Assembly (NCBI GenBank): GCA_946641795.1 | Contig: CAMPBZ010000080.1 | Coordinates: 1 to 5,800 of the forward strand | Length of the DNA stretch: 5,800 nt | Direction: 5' to 3' | Source: an uncultured Clostridia bacterium | GTDB lineage: Bacteria; Bacillota; Clostridia; Oscillospirales; CAG-272 | Shown: positions 1 through 5,463 of the stretch, piece after piece | How positions within the stretch are numbered: position 1 is the first letter of the stretch | Layout of the letters: each line of letters starts with the position of its first letter | The notes under the pieces: generated by a model | Databases searched by the model: none | What the model saw: only the letters and a program-made list of their open reading frames with translations | What the model was told of the DNA's origin: nothing | Translations under genes and position numbers: made by a program

Positions 1-268
1 CGGGCAAATGCGCGCAAAGCGCCTGCGGGATCCGCTCCGGCGCAAGGTCGGTGGCAAGATCATCCGTTCCCCGCTTTGCAACGGTGGCGCAGAATTGGTG
101 TGCGTGAACGCCGCTGTCGGTACGGCTGCACCCCACAATATCGCAGGGGTGGCCGAAGAGCGCCTCGGTTGCACGGTTGAGCGCCTCCTGAATGCTGGGA
201 GCGTTGGTTTGCACCTGATACCCACAGTATTTTGTTCCGACATAGGCAAGATAAATCAAAAGTTTCAT
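1..268 (-). CDS. truA: tRNA pseudouridine synthase A (TruA), N-terminal part, cut by window edge
   Basis: TruA converts uridines 38-40 of the tRNA anticodon arm to pseudouridine in the cytoplasm. Only the first 89 codons are in the window; the family is usually about 245 residues. The N-terminal fold is recognisable from LIYLAYVGTKYCGYQVQ (residues 4-20) and SIQEAL (25-30). The catalytic motif SRTDSGVHA lies at residues 48-56, with the nucleophilic Asp at 51; many homologues read GRTDAGVHA, so the two changes are conservative. The ATG at 268-266 is preceded by AAAGGAAG (282-275) at good spacing. It sits 30 nt after ecfT, matching the ecfA1-ecfA2-ecfT-truA order common in Firmicutes, and is probably the last visible gene of the ruvC-led operon. 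The rest of the gene lies outside the window, so integrity beyond residue 89 cannot be judged. Confidence 0.97.
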   Translation of the reverse strand, partial: MKLLIYLAYVGTKYCGYQVQTNAPSIQEALNRATEALFGHPCDIVGCSRTDSGVHAHQFCATVAKRGTDDLATDLAPERIPQALCAHLP

Positions 269-298
269 AAAAAGCTTCCTTTGAAAGAGTTGCCCCGG

Positions 299-1150
299 TT
301 ATTTCATTGTGTAATAAAATCCGTAGCGGTTGAGAAATACGATCCCTGCGCCAAAAGCGATTACCAGCAGAACGGCAAGAACATCGCCGAAGCGCAAATG
401 CAGGATCTTCATTTTCGTTTTTCCTTTTCCGCCGTGGTAACAGCGGCATTCCATTGCGGCGGCAAGCTCGTAAGCGCGGTTAAACGCGGAAACCAACAGC
501 GGGATCAACACCGGCAAAAGCGATTTTGCCCGCCGGATCAGTCCTCCGCTTGTAAAATCGGCGCCGCGGGCTTTCTGCGCGTTCATAATGCGCTGGGTTT
601 CCTCCATCAGCGTTGGGATAAACCGCAGGGCGATGGTGGTCATCATTGCAATGTCGTGTACCGGGACGCGGATGAGTTTGAGCGGCTTCATCAGCCGTTC
701 CAGCGCGTCGGTCAGCGCAATGGGAGTTGTAGTATAGGAAAGCAGAATGGAAGTTCCAATCAGCAATACCACAATGCGCAGGATCATAAAAAGCGCGTTC
801 CAAAGCCCTTCTTCGTAAATTTGAATGTGCCAGATATGCCCGCCCCAGAACGGAATTTGCCAGTTTGGCGTTAGCAAGTGCTCGCCCTTTGTCATAAACA
901 CGTTGATCAACGACGTGAAGGTAAGAATAACGATGAGCGGGCGCAAAGAGCGCAGGATCATCCGCAGGGGGATCTTACTCAACAGGTCCAGCAGAATGGC
1001 CGAAAGGAGCAGCGCCGCAAACGCAAGCACGTTCTTGCAAAGGAATGTGCAAACGATGTAAAGAATGGTCAAAATGACCTTTGCGCGCGGGTCCATCCTG
1101 TGGATGGGCGAATCGGCGGGATAATATTGTCCGAATGCAATGCTTTTCAT
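299..1150 (-). CDS. ecfT: ECF transporter transmembrane protein EcfT
   Basis: EcfT is the membrane scaffold of energy-coupling factor importers. It joins the two ATPases to exchangeable substrate-binding S components. The 283-residue product opens with the family-typical SPIHRMDPRAK (14-24). Hydrophobic helices follow at about 25-58, 68-88, 115-140 and 255-275. The cytoplasmic coupling region (about 150-240) contains RFIPTLMEE (176-184) and the first coupling motif QKARG (192-196). The second motif reads ECRCY (234-238) where A-R-G or similar is usual; the key Arg (236) is kept. I chose ATG at 1150, eight nt after AGGA (1162-1159), giving a 1-nt TGATG overlap with the ecfA2 stop. A TTG one codon upstream (1153) is possible but poorer. 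Translational coupling to ecfA2 is likely. Confidence 0.96.
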   Translation of the reverse strand: MKSIAFGQYYPADSPIHRMDPRAKVILTILYIVCTFLCKNVLAFAALLLSAILLDLLSKIPLRMILRSLRPLIVILTFTSLINVFMTKGEHLLTPNWQIPFWGGHIWHIQIYEEGLWNALFMILRIVVLLIGTSILLSYTTTPIALTDALERLMKPLKLIRVPVHDIAMMTTIALRFIPTLMEETQRIMNAQKARGADFTSGGLIRRAKSLLPVLIPLLVSAFNRAYELAAAMECRCYHGGKGKTKMKILHLRFGDVLAVLLVIAFGAGIVFLNRYGFYYTMK

Positions 1151-2106
1151 CAATCGTTTCCTTTTTCGGTTCGGTAAAGGTCTTTCAAAACGGCAACGGC
1201 ACGGTCAACCGTGTAAATGTCGCCGGGCAACGCCAGCCCGCGCGCTTGCAAAAGGCGGGTCAGCTGGGTGATTTGCGGAATATCCAGGCCGGTCTCTTCC
1301 AGCATAGAAACGTTGGAAAACACCTCTTGACAGCTTCCGTTTGCCACCACTTTGCCGTTTGCAAGTACAATCATATTCCGGCAGTATTCGGCCATATCCT
1401 CCATGCTGTGGCTGACCATGATCACGGTGGAACCGGTTGCCTTCTGGTAACGGCAAACTTCCTCAAAAATCTGTTCTCTGCCGCGCGGATCCAGGCCTGC
1501 GGCGGGTTCGTCAAGGACGAGCACTTCCGGGCGCATTGCGATTACCCCCGCAATGGCGACCCGGCGCTTTTGCCCGCCGGAAAGATCAAACGGGGATTTT
1601 TGCAGGATCGCTTCATCCAGTCCGCTGAACCGGATGGCCTCGTAAACGCGTTCCTTGATCTCCTCGGCCGAAAGCCCCATATTCTTCGGGCCGTAGGCAA
1701 TATCCTTATAAACGGTTTCCTCAAACAGCTGATATTCGGGGTACTGCATAACCAGCCCCACGCGGAAACAAAGCGATTTTTTGCGCTTGGCAAGCTCGGT
1801 TTTAATGGCCTTTTTTGCGGTACTTTTGCGCATATTTGCATATTCCGGCAATTTCAGCCATTCCGGAAGGAGTTCTTTGAAGGAGGCGTTGATATCCAGC
1901 CCATCCAAATAAACCTTGCCCGAAGTGGGCGCGGAAAGCCCGTTGAGGAGCATCATCATTGTAGATTTTCCGGAGCCGGTATGGCCGATCACGCCGGTAA
2001 TGCAGTTGGCCTGAATGGCGAGCGAAACGTTATCCAGCGCCTTTTTTTCAAACGGCGTTCCGGCGCCGTAAACATAGCTGACCTGCTCCAATACGATTTT
2101 ATCCAT
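1150..2106 (-). CDS. ecfA2: ECF transporter ATP-binding protein EcfA2, with internal insertion
   Basis: This is the second ATPase of the ECF module. It pairs with EcfA1 and drives uptake by ATP hydrolysis on the cytoplasmic face. In 318 residues it shows Walker A GHTGSGKST (41-49), the Q-loop in QYPEYQLFEE (121-130), ABC signature LSGGQ (175-179), Walker B VLVLDE (195-200) followed by PAAGLDP, and the switch His at 233. QYPEYQLFEE and the DEP-AGLDP form separate EcfA2 from EcfA1. Family members are usually about 280-290 residues. The excess is a Lys-rich stretch at about 76-113, before the Q-loop. I chose ATG at 2106 because AAAGGAGGG (2123-2115) lies 8 nt upstream; an upstream TTG at 2127 has no such site and would add seven residues. 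The start overlaps the ecfA1 stop by 8 nt, which suggests coupled translation of the two ATPases. Confidence 0.96.
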   Translation of the reverse strand: MDKIVLEQVSYVYGAGTPFEKKALDNVSLAIQANCITGVIGHTGSGKSTMMMLLNGLSAPTSGKVYLDGLDINASFKELLPEWLKLPEYANMRKSTAKKAIKTELAKRKKSLCFRVGLVMQYPEYQLFEETVYKDIAYGPKNMGLSAEEIKERVYEAIRFSGLDEAILQKSPFDLSGGQKRRVAIAGVIAMRPEVLVLDEPAAGLDPRGREQIFEEVCRYQKATGSTVIMVSHSMEDMAEYCRNMIVLANGKVVANGSCQEVFSNVSMLEETGLDIPQITQLTRLLQARGLALPGDIYTVDRAVAVLKDLYRTEKGND

Positions 2107-2983
2107 TGTCCCGACCCTCCTTTGCAAAGCATTTGAGGATCTGCTCGGCGCACCCTTCCAGCGAGGAAACGGATTGGCCGCTGACCGGGATGCCGGCTTC
2201 GCGCAGGCGATGGATCAACTCGGCGCATTGCGGAACTTCCAGCCCGACGGCGCGCAGTTCGTTCCGCCGGGAAAAAACTTCATCCGGCGTTCCCTGCATC
2301 AGGATGGCGCCGTCGTTGAGGACGACGATCCGGTCGGCAAGCGCCGCTTCGTTCATATAGTGGGTAATGTGGATCACCGTCATCCCGTCTTCCCGGTTCA
2401 GGCGGCGAATGGTATCCAGCACCTCTTTGCGCCCTACGGGATCCAGCATAGCGGTCGCCTCGTCAAATACCACGCATTCCGGCTTCATTGCAAGAATGCC
2501 GGCAATGGCAACGCGCTGTTTTTGCCCGCCCGAAAGGTGGTGGGGCTCCCGCTGGGAAAACTCGCTCATTCCAACCGCCGCGAGCGCCTCGTCCACACGC
2601 TCCCGCAGTTCCGGCATCGGAACGCCCAGGTTCTCCGGCCCGAAGGCAACGTCGTCCTCCACAATGGTGGCAACCAGCTGGTTATCCGGGTTTTGGAATA
2701 CCATTCCCACCCGGCGGCGCAGGGCGATCAGATCGTCCTCCGAAAGGTCGCCTTTGGAAAGGTCAAATCCGGCAACCGAGAGCGTGCCGCCCGTCGGCTC
2801 CAAGATCAGGTTGAGGAGCTTTGCAAAGGTGGATTTGCCCGAGCCGTTGTGGCCGAGAATGGCAACAAATTCCCCTTTTTGAATATCCAGCGTAATCCCG
2901 TTCAGCGCCGGAATATCGTCGGCTCCACCCGAGCCTTTATAGGTAAACGCGAGATTTTCCGCGTGAATAAACGGTTCTGCCAA
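2099..2983 (-). CDS. ecfA1: ECF transporter ATP-binding protein EcfA1, TTG start
   Basis: This is the first ATPase of the ECF importer core and forms an asymmetric dimer with EcfA2 beneath EcfT. The 294-residue protein has Walker A GHNGSGKST (44-52), Q-loop FQNPDNQ (96-102), signature LSGGQ (150-154), Walker B VVFDEATAMLDP (171-182) and H-loop HITHYM (205-210, switch His 208). QNPDNQ and DEATAMLDP are hallmarks of EcfA1 rather than EcfA2. The C-terminal part (about 225-294) is the usual domain that contacts the partner ATPase. The start is TTG at 2983-2981: AAAGGAA (2999-2993) lies 9 nt upstream, and there is no ATG or GTG between it and the in-frame upstream stop. It follows the methyltransferase stop by 35 nt with no terminator between them, so it probably belongs to the ruvC-led transcript. 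Confidence 0.96.
   Translation of the reverse strand: MAEPFIHAENLAFTYKGSGGADDIPALNGITLDIQKGEFVAILGHNGSGKSTFAKLLNLILEPTGGTLSVAGFDLSKGDLSEDDLIALRRRVGMVFQNPDNQLVATIVEDDVAFGPENLGVPMPELRERVDEALAAVGMSEFSQREPHHLSGGQKQRVAIAGILAMKPECVVFDEATAMLDPVGRKEVLDTIRRLNREDGMTVIHITHYMNEAALADRIVVLNDGAILMQGTPDEVFSRRNELRAVGLEVPQCAELIHRLREAGIPVSGQSVSSLEGCAEQILKCFAKEGRDNG
2107..2123 (-). promoter_or_regulatory. Strong ribosome binding site of ecfA2, inside ecfA1
   Basis: AAAGGAGGG (2123-2115, minus strand) lies 8 nt before the ecfA2 ATG and within the last codons of ecfA1. It is the closest match to the anti-Shine-Dalgarno sequence in the window and decides the ATG at 2106 over the TTG at 2127. Confidence 0.85.
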
Positions 2984-2999
2984 TTTGGAAAATTCCTTT
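2984..2999 (-). promoter_or_regulatory. Ribosome binding site that supports the TTG start of ecfA1
   Basis: AAAGGAA (2999-2993, minus strand) is 9 nt before the TTG at 2983. The stretch between here and the in-frame upstream stop has no ATG or GTG, so this site is the main support for a rare start codon. Confidence 0.75.
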
Positions 3000-3018
3000 C
3001 TGTGTTTGCTTCAAGCGG

Positions 3019-3882
3019 TCATTCGGCGCTCCAACGGGTCGCCGCGCCGCAAGGGAGATATGCCCCGGTTTGCGTAACGCGCAGGCCAAGCTCCCCGGCC
3101 TCGATCCTTCCGCCAAAGCGGGAACGAACTTTCAGTTCCAAAAGATATTGCATGGTCATAGGCGAAAGCCCGGTGGTATAAGAGTTGATCAAGAAGAAGA
3201 GCGGCGCATCCGAAAGGAGCTGCGCCGTCAGCGCGATCAGCTCGTCAATGCTTTCTTCCAGCTTCCAGACTTCGCCGCCGGGGCCGCGACCGTAGGAAGG
3301 CGGGTCCATAATGATCCCGTCGTATTTGTTGCCGCGCCGGATCTCGCGCTCCACAAATTTTTTGCAATCGTCAACAATGTAGCGGATGGGTGCTTCGGCA
3401 AGGCCGGAGAGCGCGGCGTTTTCCTTTGCCTGCGCCACCATTCCCTTTGCGGCGTCCACGTGGACGACCGAGGCGCCTGCCGCGGCCGCGGCGACCGTTG
3501 CGCCGCCGGTATAGGCAAACAGGTTTAAAACTTTGATCGGGCGACCCGCGCGGCGGATCAGCTCCGAAAACCAATCCCAGTTTGCCGCCTGCTCCGGAAA
3601 CAGTCCGGTATGCTTAAAGCCCATTGGGCGCAGGACAAAGCGCAGTTTGCCGTAGGAGATATTCCAGAATTCCGGCAGGTCGTTTTTGACCCATTTCCCG
3701 CCGCCGGTGCTGGAACGGCGATAAATGCCGTCGGCCTTTTTCCAAAGCGGGTGTTTTGCCGTTTCTTTCCAGATGATCTGCGGATCGGGGCGAATTAAAA
3801 TCAGCTTTCCCCAGCGTTCCAGCCGCTCGCCGTCCGAGGTATCCAAAAGCTCATAATCTTTCCATTGATCGGTGGTAAACAT
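3019..3882 (-). CDS. Class I SAM-dependent methyltransferase, COG1092 (RlmI/RlmK-like), probably acting on rRNA
   Basis: This is a 287-residue Rossmann-fold methyltransferase. The N-terminal region (about 8-39: YELLD, DGERLERWG, LIRPDPQIIW) is typical of a short branch of COG1092 that lacks a clear PUA domain. The SAM-binding motif I is NLFAYTGGAT (120-129), the ribose-binding acid is Asp143, and DD at 171-172 fits the adenine-contact position. Motif IV is DPPSYG (193-198). The motif VI region reads LINSYTTG (231-238), with no Cys where RlmI-type m5C enzymes have one; the only cysteines are 173 and 278. The substrate is therefore uncertain: RNA is likely from the family, the base and atom are unknown. 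ATG at 3882 has AGGA (3893-3890) 7 nt upstream. It starts 15 nt after ruvC, its ribosome site lying directly beyond the ruvC stop, so the two are surely co-transcribed. Confidence 0.9.
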   Translation of the reverse strand: MFTTDQWKDYELLDTSDGERLERWGKLILIRPDPQIIWKETAKHPLWKKADGIYRRSSTGGGKWVKNDLPEFWNISYGKLRFVLRPMGFKHTGLFPEQAANWDWFSELIRRAGRPIKVLNLFAYTGGATVAAAAAGASVVHVDAAKGMVAQAKENAALSGLAEAPIRYIVDDCKKFVEREIRRGNKYDGIIMDPPSYGRGPGGEVWKLEESIDELIALTAQLLSDAPLFFLINSYTTGLSPMTMQYLLELKVRSRFGGRIEAGELGLRVTQTGAYLPCGAATRWSAE

Positions 3883-3897
3883 ATCAACGTCCTGCCT

Positions 3898-4401
3898 TTA
3901 AAGTCGTTTGTTAAAGTAGGGGGCCAGGCGCGAAGCGCCGCTGTGCGCATGGCAAATGGCAATGGCAAGCGCGTCGGCGGTATCGTCTGGCTTGGGCGGC
4001 TCTTTCAGCCCCAAAAGCGAAGTTACCATTGCAATGACCTGCATTTTTTCGGCCTTTCCGTAGCCGACAACCGCCTGCTTGATTTGCATTGGCGTATATT
4101 CCTGCAAGGGGAGATTTGCCTGCTTTGCGGCAAGCAGACAGATGCCGCGCGCCTCGGCAACGCGAATGCCGGTGGTAATGTTGTTGGTAAAGAACAGCTC
4201 CTCGATCGACATTTCGTCGGGATGATAGCGCTCAATCAACTGCTTCATTCCCTCGTAGATCATTGCGAGCCGATCCTCGGTGGGGGTATCCTTCGGCGTG
4301 CGAATAGCGCCGTACGCAACCGGCAGGATTTTGGCGTTCTGATATTCAATTACGCCCCAACCGACAATGGCAAGTCCGGGGTCAATTCCCAAAATCCGCA
4401 T
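3898..4401 (-). CDS. ruvC: Holliday junction resolvase RuvC
   Basis: RuvC is the endonuclease that makes paired nicks in Holliday junctions, acting with RuvAB during recombinational repair. The 167-residue protein is of normal family length. All four acidic metal ligands are visible: Asp7 in GIDPG, Glu67 in SIEELFF, and Asp140 and Asp143 in KPDDTADALA. Phe70, in the position of the E. coli Phe69 that contacts junction DNA, is also kept, as is the TTGIRVAEARG stretch (76-86). ATG at 4401 has AAAGGGG (4414-4408) 6 nt upstream. It is the first gene of the leftward operon, with a strong promoter about 40 bp upstream, and is divergent from ruvAB rather than joined to them. No LexA/DinR-type box is evident, so SOS control is not supported by sequence. 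Confidence 0.98.
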   Translation of the reverse strand: MRILGIDPGLAIVGWGVIEYQNAKILPVAYGAIRTPKDTPTEDRLAMIYEGMKQLIERYHPDEMSIEELFFTNNITTGIRVAEARGICLLAAKQANLPLQEYTPMQIKQAVVGYGKAEKMQVIAMVTSLLGLKEPPKPDDTADALAIAICHAHSGASRLAPYFNKRL

Positions 4402-4414
4402 TGCGTTCCCCTTT
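4402..4414 (-). promoter_or_regulatory. Ribosome binding site and spacer of ruvC
   Basis: AAAGGGG at 4414-4408 on the minus strand lies 6 nt before the ruvC ATG and fixes that start. The leader from the predicted transcription start near 4431 is only about 30 nt, leaving no room for a riboswitch or attenuator. Confidence 0.75.
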
Positions 4415-4437
4415 CAATCAATATCTTTCCATTGAAC

Positions 4438-4466
4438 ATTATATCACAAATAATAGAATAAGTCAA
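4438..4466 (-). promoter_or_regulatory. Sigma-A promoter for the ruvC-methyltransferase-ecf-truA operon
   Basis: On the minus strand the -35 box is TTGACT (4466-4461; 5 of 6 matches to consensus) and the -10 box is TATAAT (4443-4438; perfect). The spacer is exactly 17 bp, and TGA directly before the -10 gives an extended -10. Upstream DNA is A/T-rich and could act as an UP element. The predicted start is near 4431, about 30 nt before ruvC. No other promoter this good is seen within the operon. Confidence 0.88.
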
Positions 4467-4471
4467 ACGAA

Positions 4472-4509
4472 ATCTTTCCATTTTTTGCAAAAATCCTGTA
4501 AAAAATACA
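4472..4509. repeat. Short repeats and palindromes between the divergent promoters
   Basis: The 52 bp between the two -35 boxes (4467-4518) are strongly A/T-rich. They hold a perfect 12-bp palindrome TTTTTGCAAAAA (4482-4493), an interrupted dyad TGTA-N5-TACA (4497-4509), and ATCTTTCCATT at 4472-4482. The last recurs at 4423-4433 in the ruvC leader and at 3856-3866 inside the methyltransferase gene. Any of these could be an operator shared by both promoters, but homopolymer-rich sequence yields such patterns readily, so function is unproven. Confidence 0.35.
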
Positions 4510-4518
4510 AATTTTCGG

Positions 4519-4547
4519 TTTACAGCGCTCCGTTTTTATGCTATAAT
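4519..4547 (+). promoter_or_regulatory. Sigma-A promoter for the DUF951-ruvA-ruvB operon
   Basis: The -35 box is TTTACA (4519-4524; 5 of 6 matches) and the -10 box is TATAAT (4542-4547; perfect), separated by exactly 17 bp. TGC at 4539-4541 makes it an extended -10 promoter. A/T-rich DNA with A-tracts precedes the -35. The predicted transcription start is near 4554, giving a leader of about 23 nt before the DUF951 ATG. Confidence 0.88.
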
Positions 4548-4576
4548 TAAGAAAAAGCGCACGGGGGACGAGAAAA

Positions 4577-4777
4577 ATGCAAATCAAACCGATCCATTTG
4601 AACGACCGTTTGCAGTTGCGAAAGCCCCACCCCTGCGGCGGCGATACCTTCCGGGTCTTGCGCGTCGGCTCCGACGTCCGCATTGTTTGCGAGACCTGCG
4701 GGAGAGATATGACGCTGGACAGGATCAAGTTGGAAAAAGCCATTAAAAAGACCTTTCCTGCGGATAGCGACCAATAA
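4577..4777 (+). CDS. DUF951 family small protein, probable zinc-binding, function unknown
   Basis: This 66-residue protein matches the DUF951 pattern: RKPHPCG (15-21), FRVLRVGSDVRIVC (25-38), CETCGRDM (38-45) and a basic C-terminal helix with KLEKAIKK (51-58). Cys20, Cys38 and Cys41, perhaps with His18, look like a small zinc site. The family is widespread in Firmicutes and uncharacterised. A nucleic-acid-binding role is plausible from size, charge and the Cys cluster, but that is inference. ATG at 4577 follows a GGGGGA ribosome site (4563-4568) by 8 nt. It is the first gene of the rightward unit, 36 nt before ruvA with no terminator between, so it is made from the same promoter as RuvAB. A working link to RuvAB cannot be assumed from this alone. 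Confidence 0.92.
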   Translation: MQIKPIHLNDRLQLRKPHPCGGDTFRVLRVGSDVRIVCETCGRDMTLDRIKLEKAIKKTFPADSDQ

Positions 4778-4813
4778 AAACCATTCATTTTTTGAAACGA
4801 CGGGAGCGGCGAT

Positions 4814-5443
4814 ATGTTTTATTATCTTTGCGGAAAACTTGCCTATCTGGAAACCGGGGTTGCCGTAATTGACTGCGGCGGCGTTGGCTACAAACTTACT
4901 ATCAGCACAACCACCTACCAGGCCATTTCCGCCCGTTCCGGCGGCGAAGCGCCTACGGTAAAGCTTTATACGCATCTTGCCGTCCGCGAGGACGACGTAG
5001 AGCTGTTCGGCTTTGCCACCCAAACCGAGTTGGCGACCTTCAAATTGCTCATCACCGTTTCCGGCGTCGGCCCCAAGGCGGCCATTTCCATTCTTTCGGC
5101 TATGACGCCCGAAAAATTTGCCATTGCCGTTTGCACCGAGGATAAAAAGGCAATTGCCGTTGCCAACGGGATTGGCCCCAAGACGGCGGCGCGCGTGATT
5201 TTGGAGCTGAAAGACAAGCTGATGAAGGAAACCGAGGGCGACTTTGGAACGGTTGCTTCCGGCACACTTCCCGGCGGCAGAACCGCGGCGCGCTCGGCGG
5301 TTTCCGAGGCGATCGACGCCCTGGTGGTTTTGGGGTATTCCCGCTCCGAGGCGATGGCGGCGCTGAAAGATTTGGATACAACGATGGAATTGCAGGAAAT
5401 GATCCGCCTGGCGCTCAAAAAGCTGATGCGCCCGGGAACTTGA
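4814..5443 (+). CDS. ruvA: Holliday junction branch migration protein RuvA
   Basis: RuvA binds the four-way junction as a tetramer and loads the RuvB motor. The 209 residues match the family (E. coli about 203). The N-terminal OB-fold (about 1-63) starts FYYLCGKLA and contains VREDDVELFGF (57-67), whose Glu59/Asp60 correspond to the acidic pin of E. coli RuvA. Two helix-hairpin-helix motifs follow: VSGVGPKAAISIL (82-94) and ANGIGPKTAARVI (117-129). A Gly/Thr-rich linker (about 140-158) leads to the C-terminal RuvB-binding three-helix domain (about 160-205, ALVVLGYSRSEA). ATG at 4814 has GGGAG (4802-4806) 7 nt upstream, a modest site. ruvB begins 20 nt after its stop. No catalytic or structural feature appears to be missing. 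Confidence 0.98.
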   Translation: MFYYLCGKLAYLETGVAVIDCGGVGYKLTISTTTYQAISARSGGEAPTVKLYTHLAVREDDVELFGFATQTELATFKLLITVSGVGPKAAISILSAMTPEKFAIAVCTEDKKAIAVANGIGPKTAARVILELKDKLMKETEGDFGTVASGTLPGGRTAARSAVSEAIDALVVLGYSRSEAMAALKDLDTTMELQEMIRLALKKLMRPGT

Positions 5444-5463
5444 CGGAAAGGGGTTAAAGAAAA

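Noticed and set aside
8..874. Open frame on the plus strand opposite truA and ecfT
   Set aside because: It is antisense to the catalytic motif of TruA and the coupling region of EcfT, with a composition typical of a shadow frame.
1081..2136. Long open frame on the plus strand opposite ecfA2 (about 350 codons)
   Set aside because: It is fully antisense to a clear ABC ATPase with all motifs, resembles no family I recognise, and is Gly/Arg/His-rich as expected of a mirror frame. It is a by-product of codon bias.
2174..3181. Long open frame on the plus strand opposite ecfA1 (about 335 codons)
   Set aside because: It is antisense to ecfA1 and crosses into the methyltransferase gene, has no recognisable motif and no proper ribosome site.
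4402..4576. Possible riboswitch, small RNA or SOS box in the divergent intergenic region
   Set aside because: Predicted leaders are only about 30 and 23 nt, too short for a riboswitch. No GC-rich stem followed by a T-run was found, and no GAAC-N4-GTTC dyad is present.
4778..4813. Possible terminator between the DUF951 gene and ruvA because of a short T-run
   Set aside because: The T-run at about 4791-4796 is not preceded by a stem; the gap is best read as a plain intra-operon spacer.
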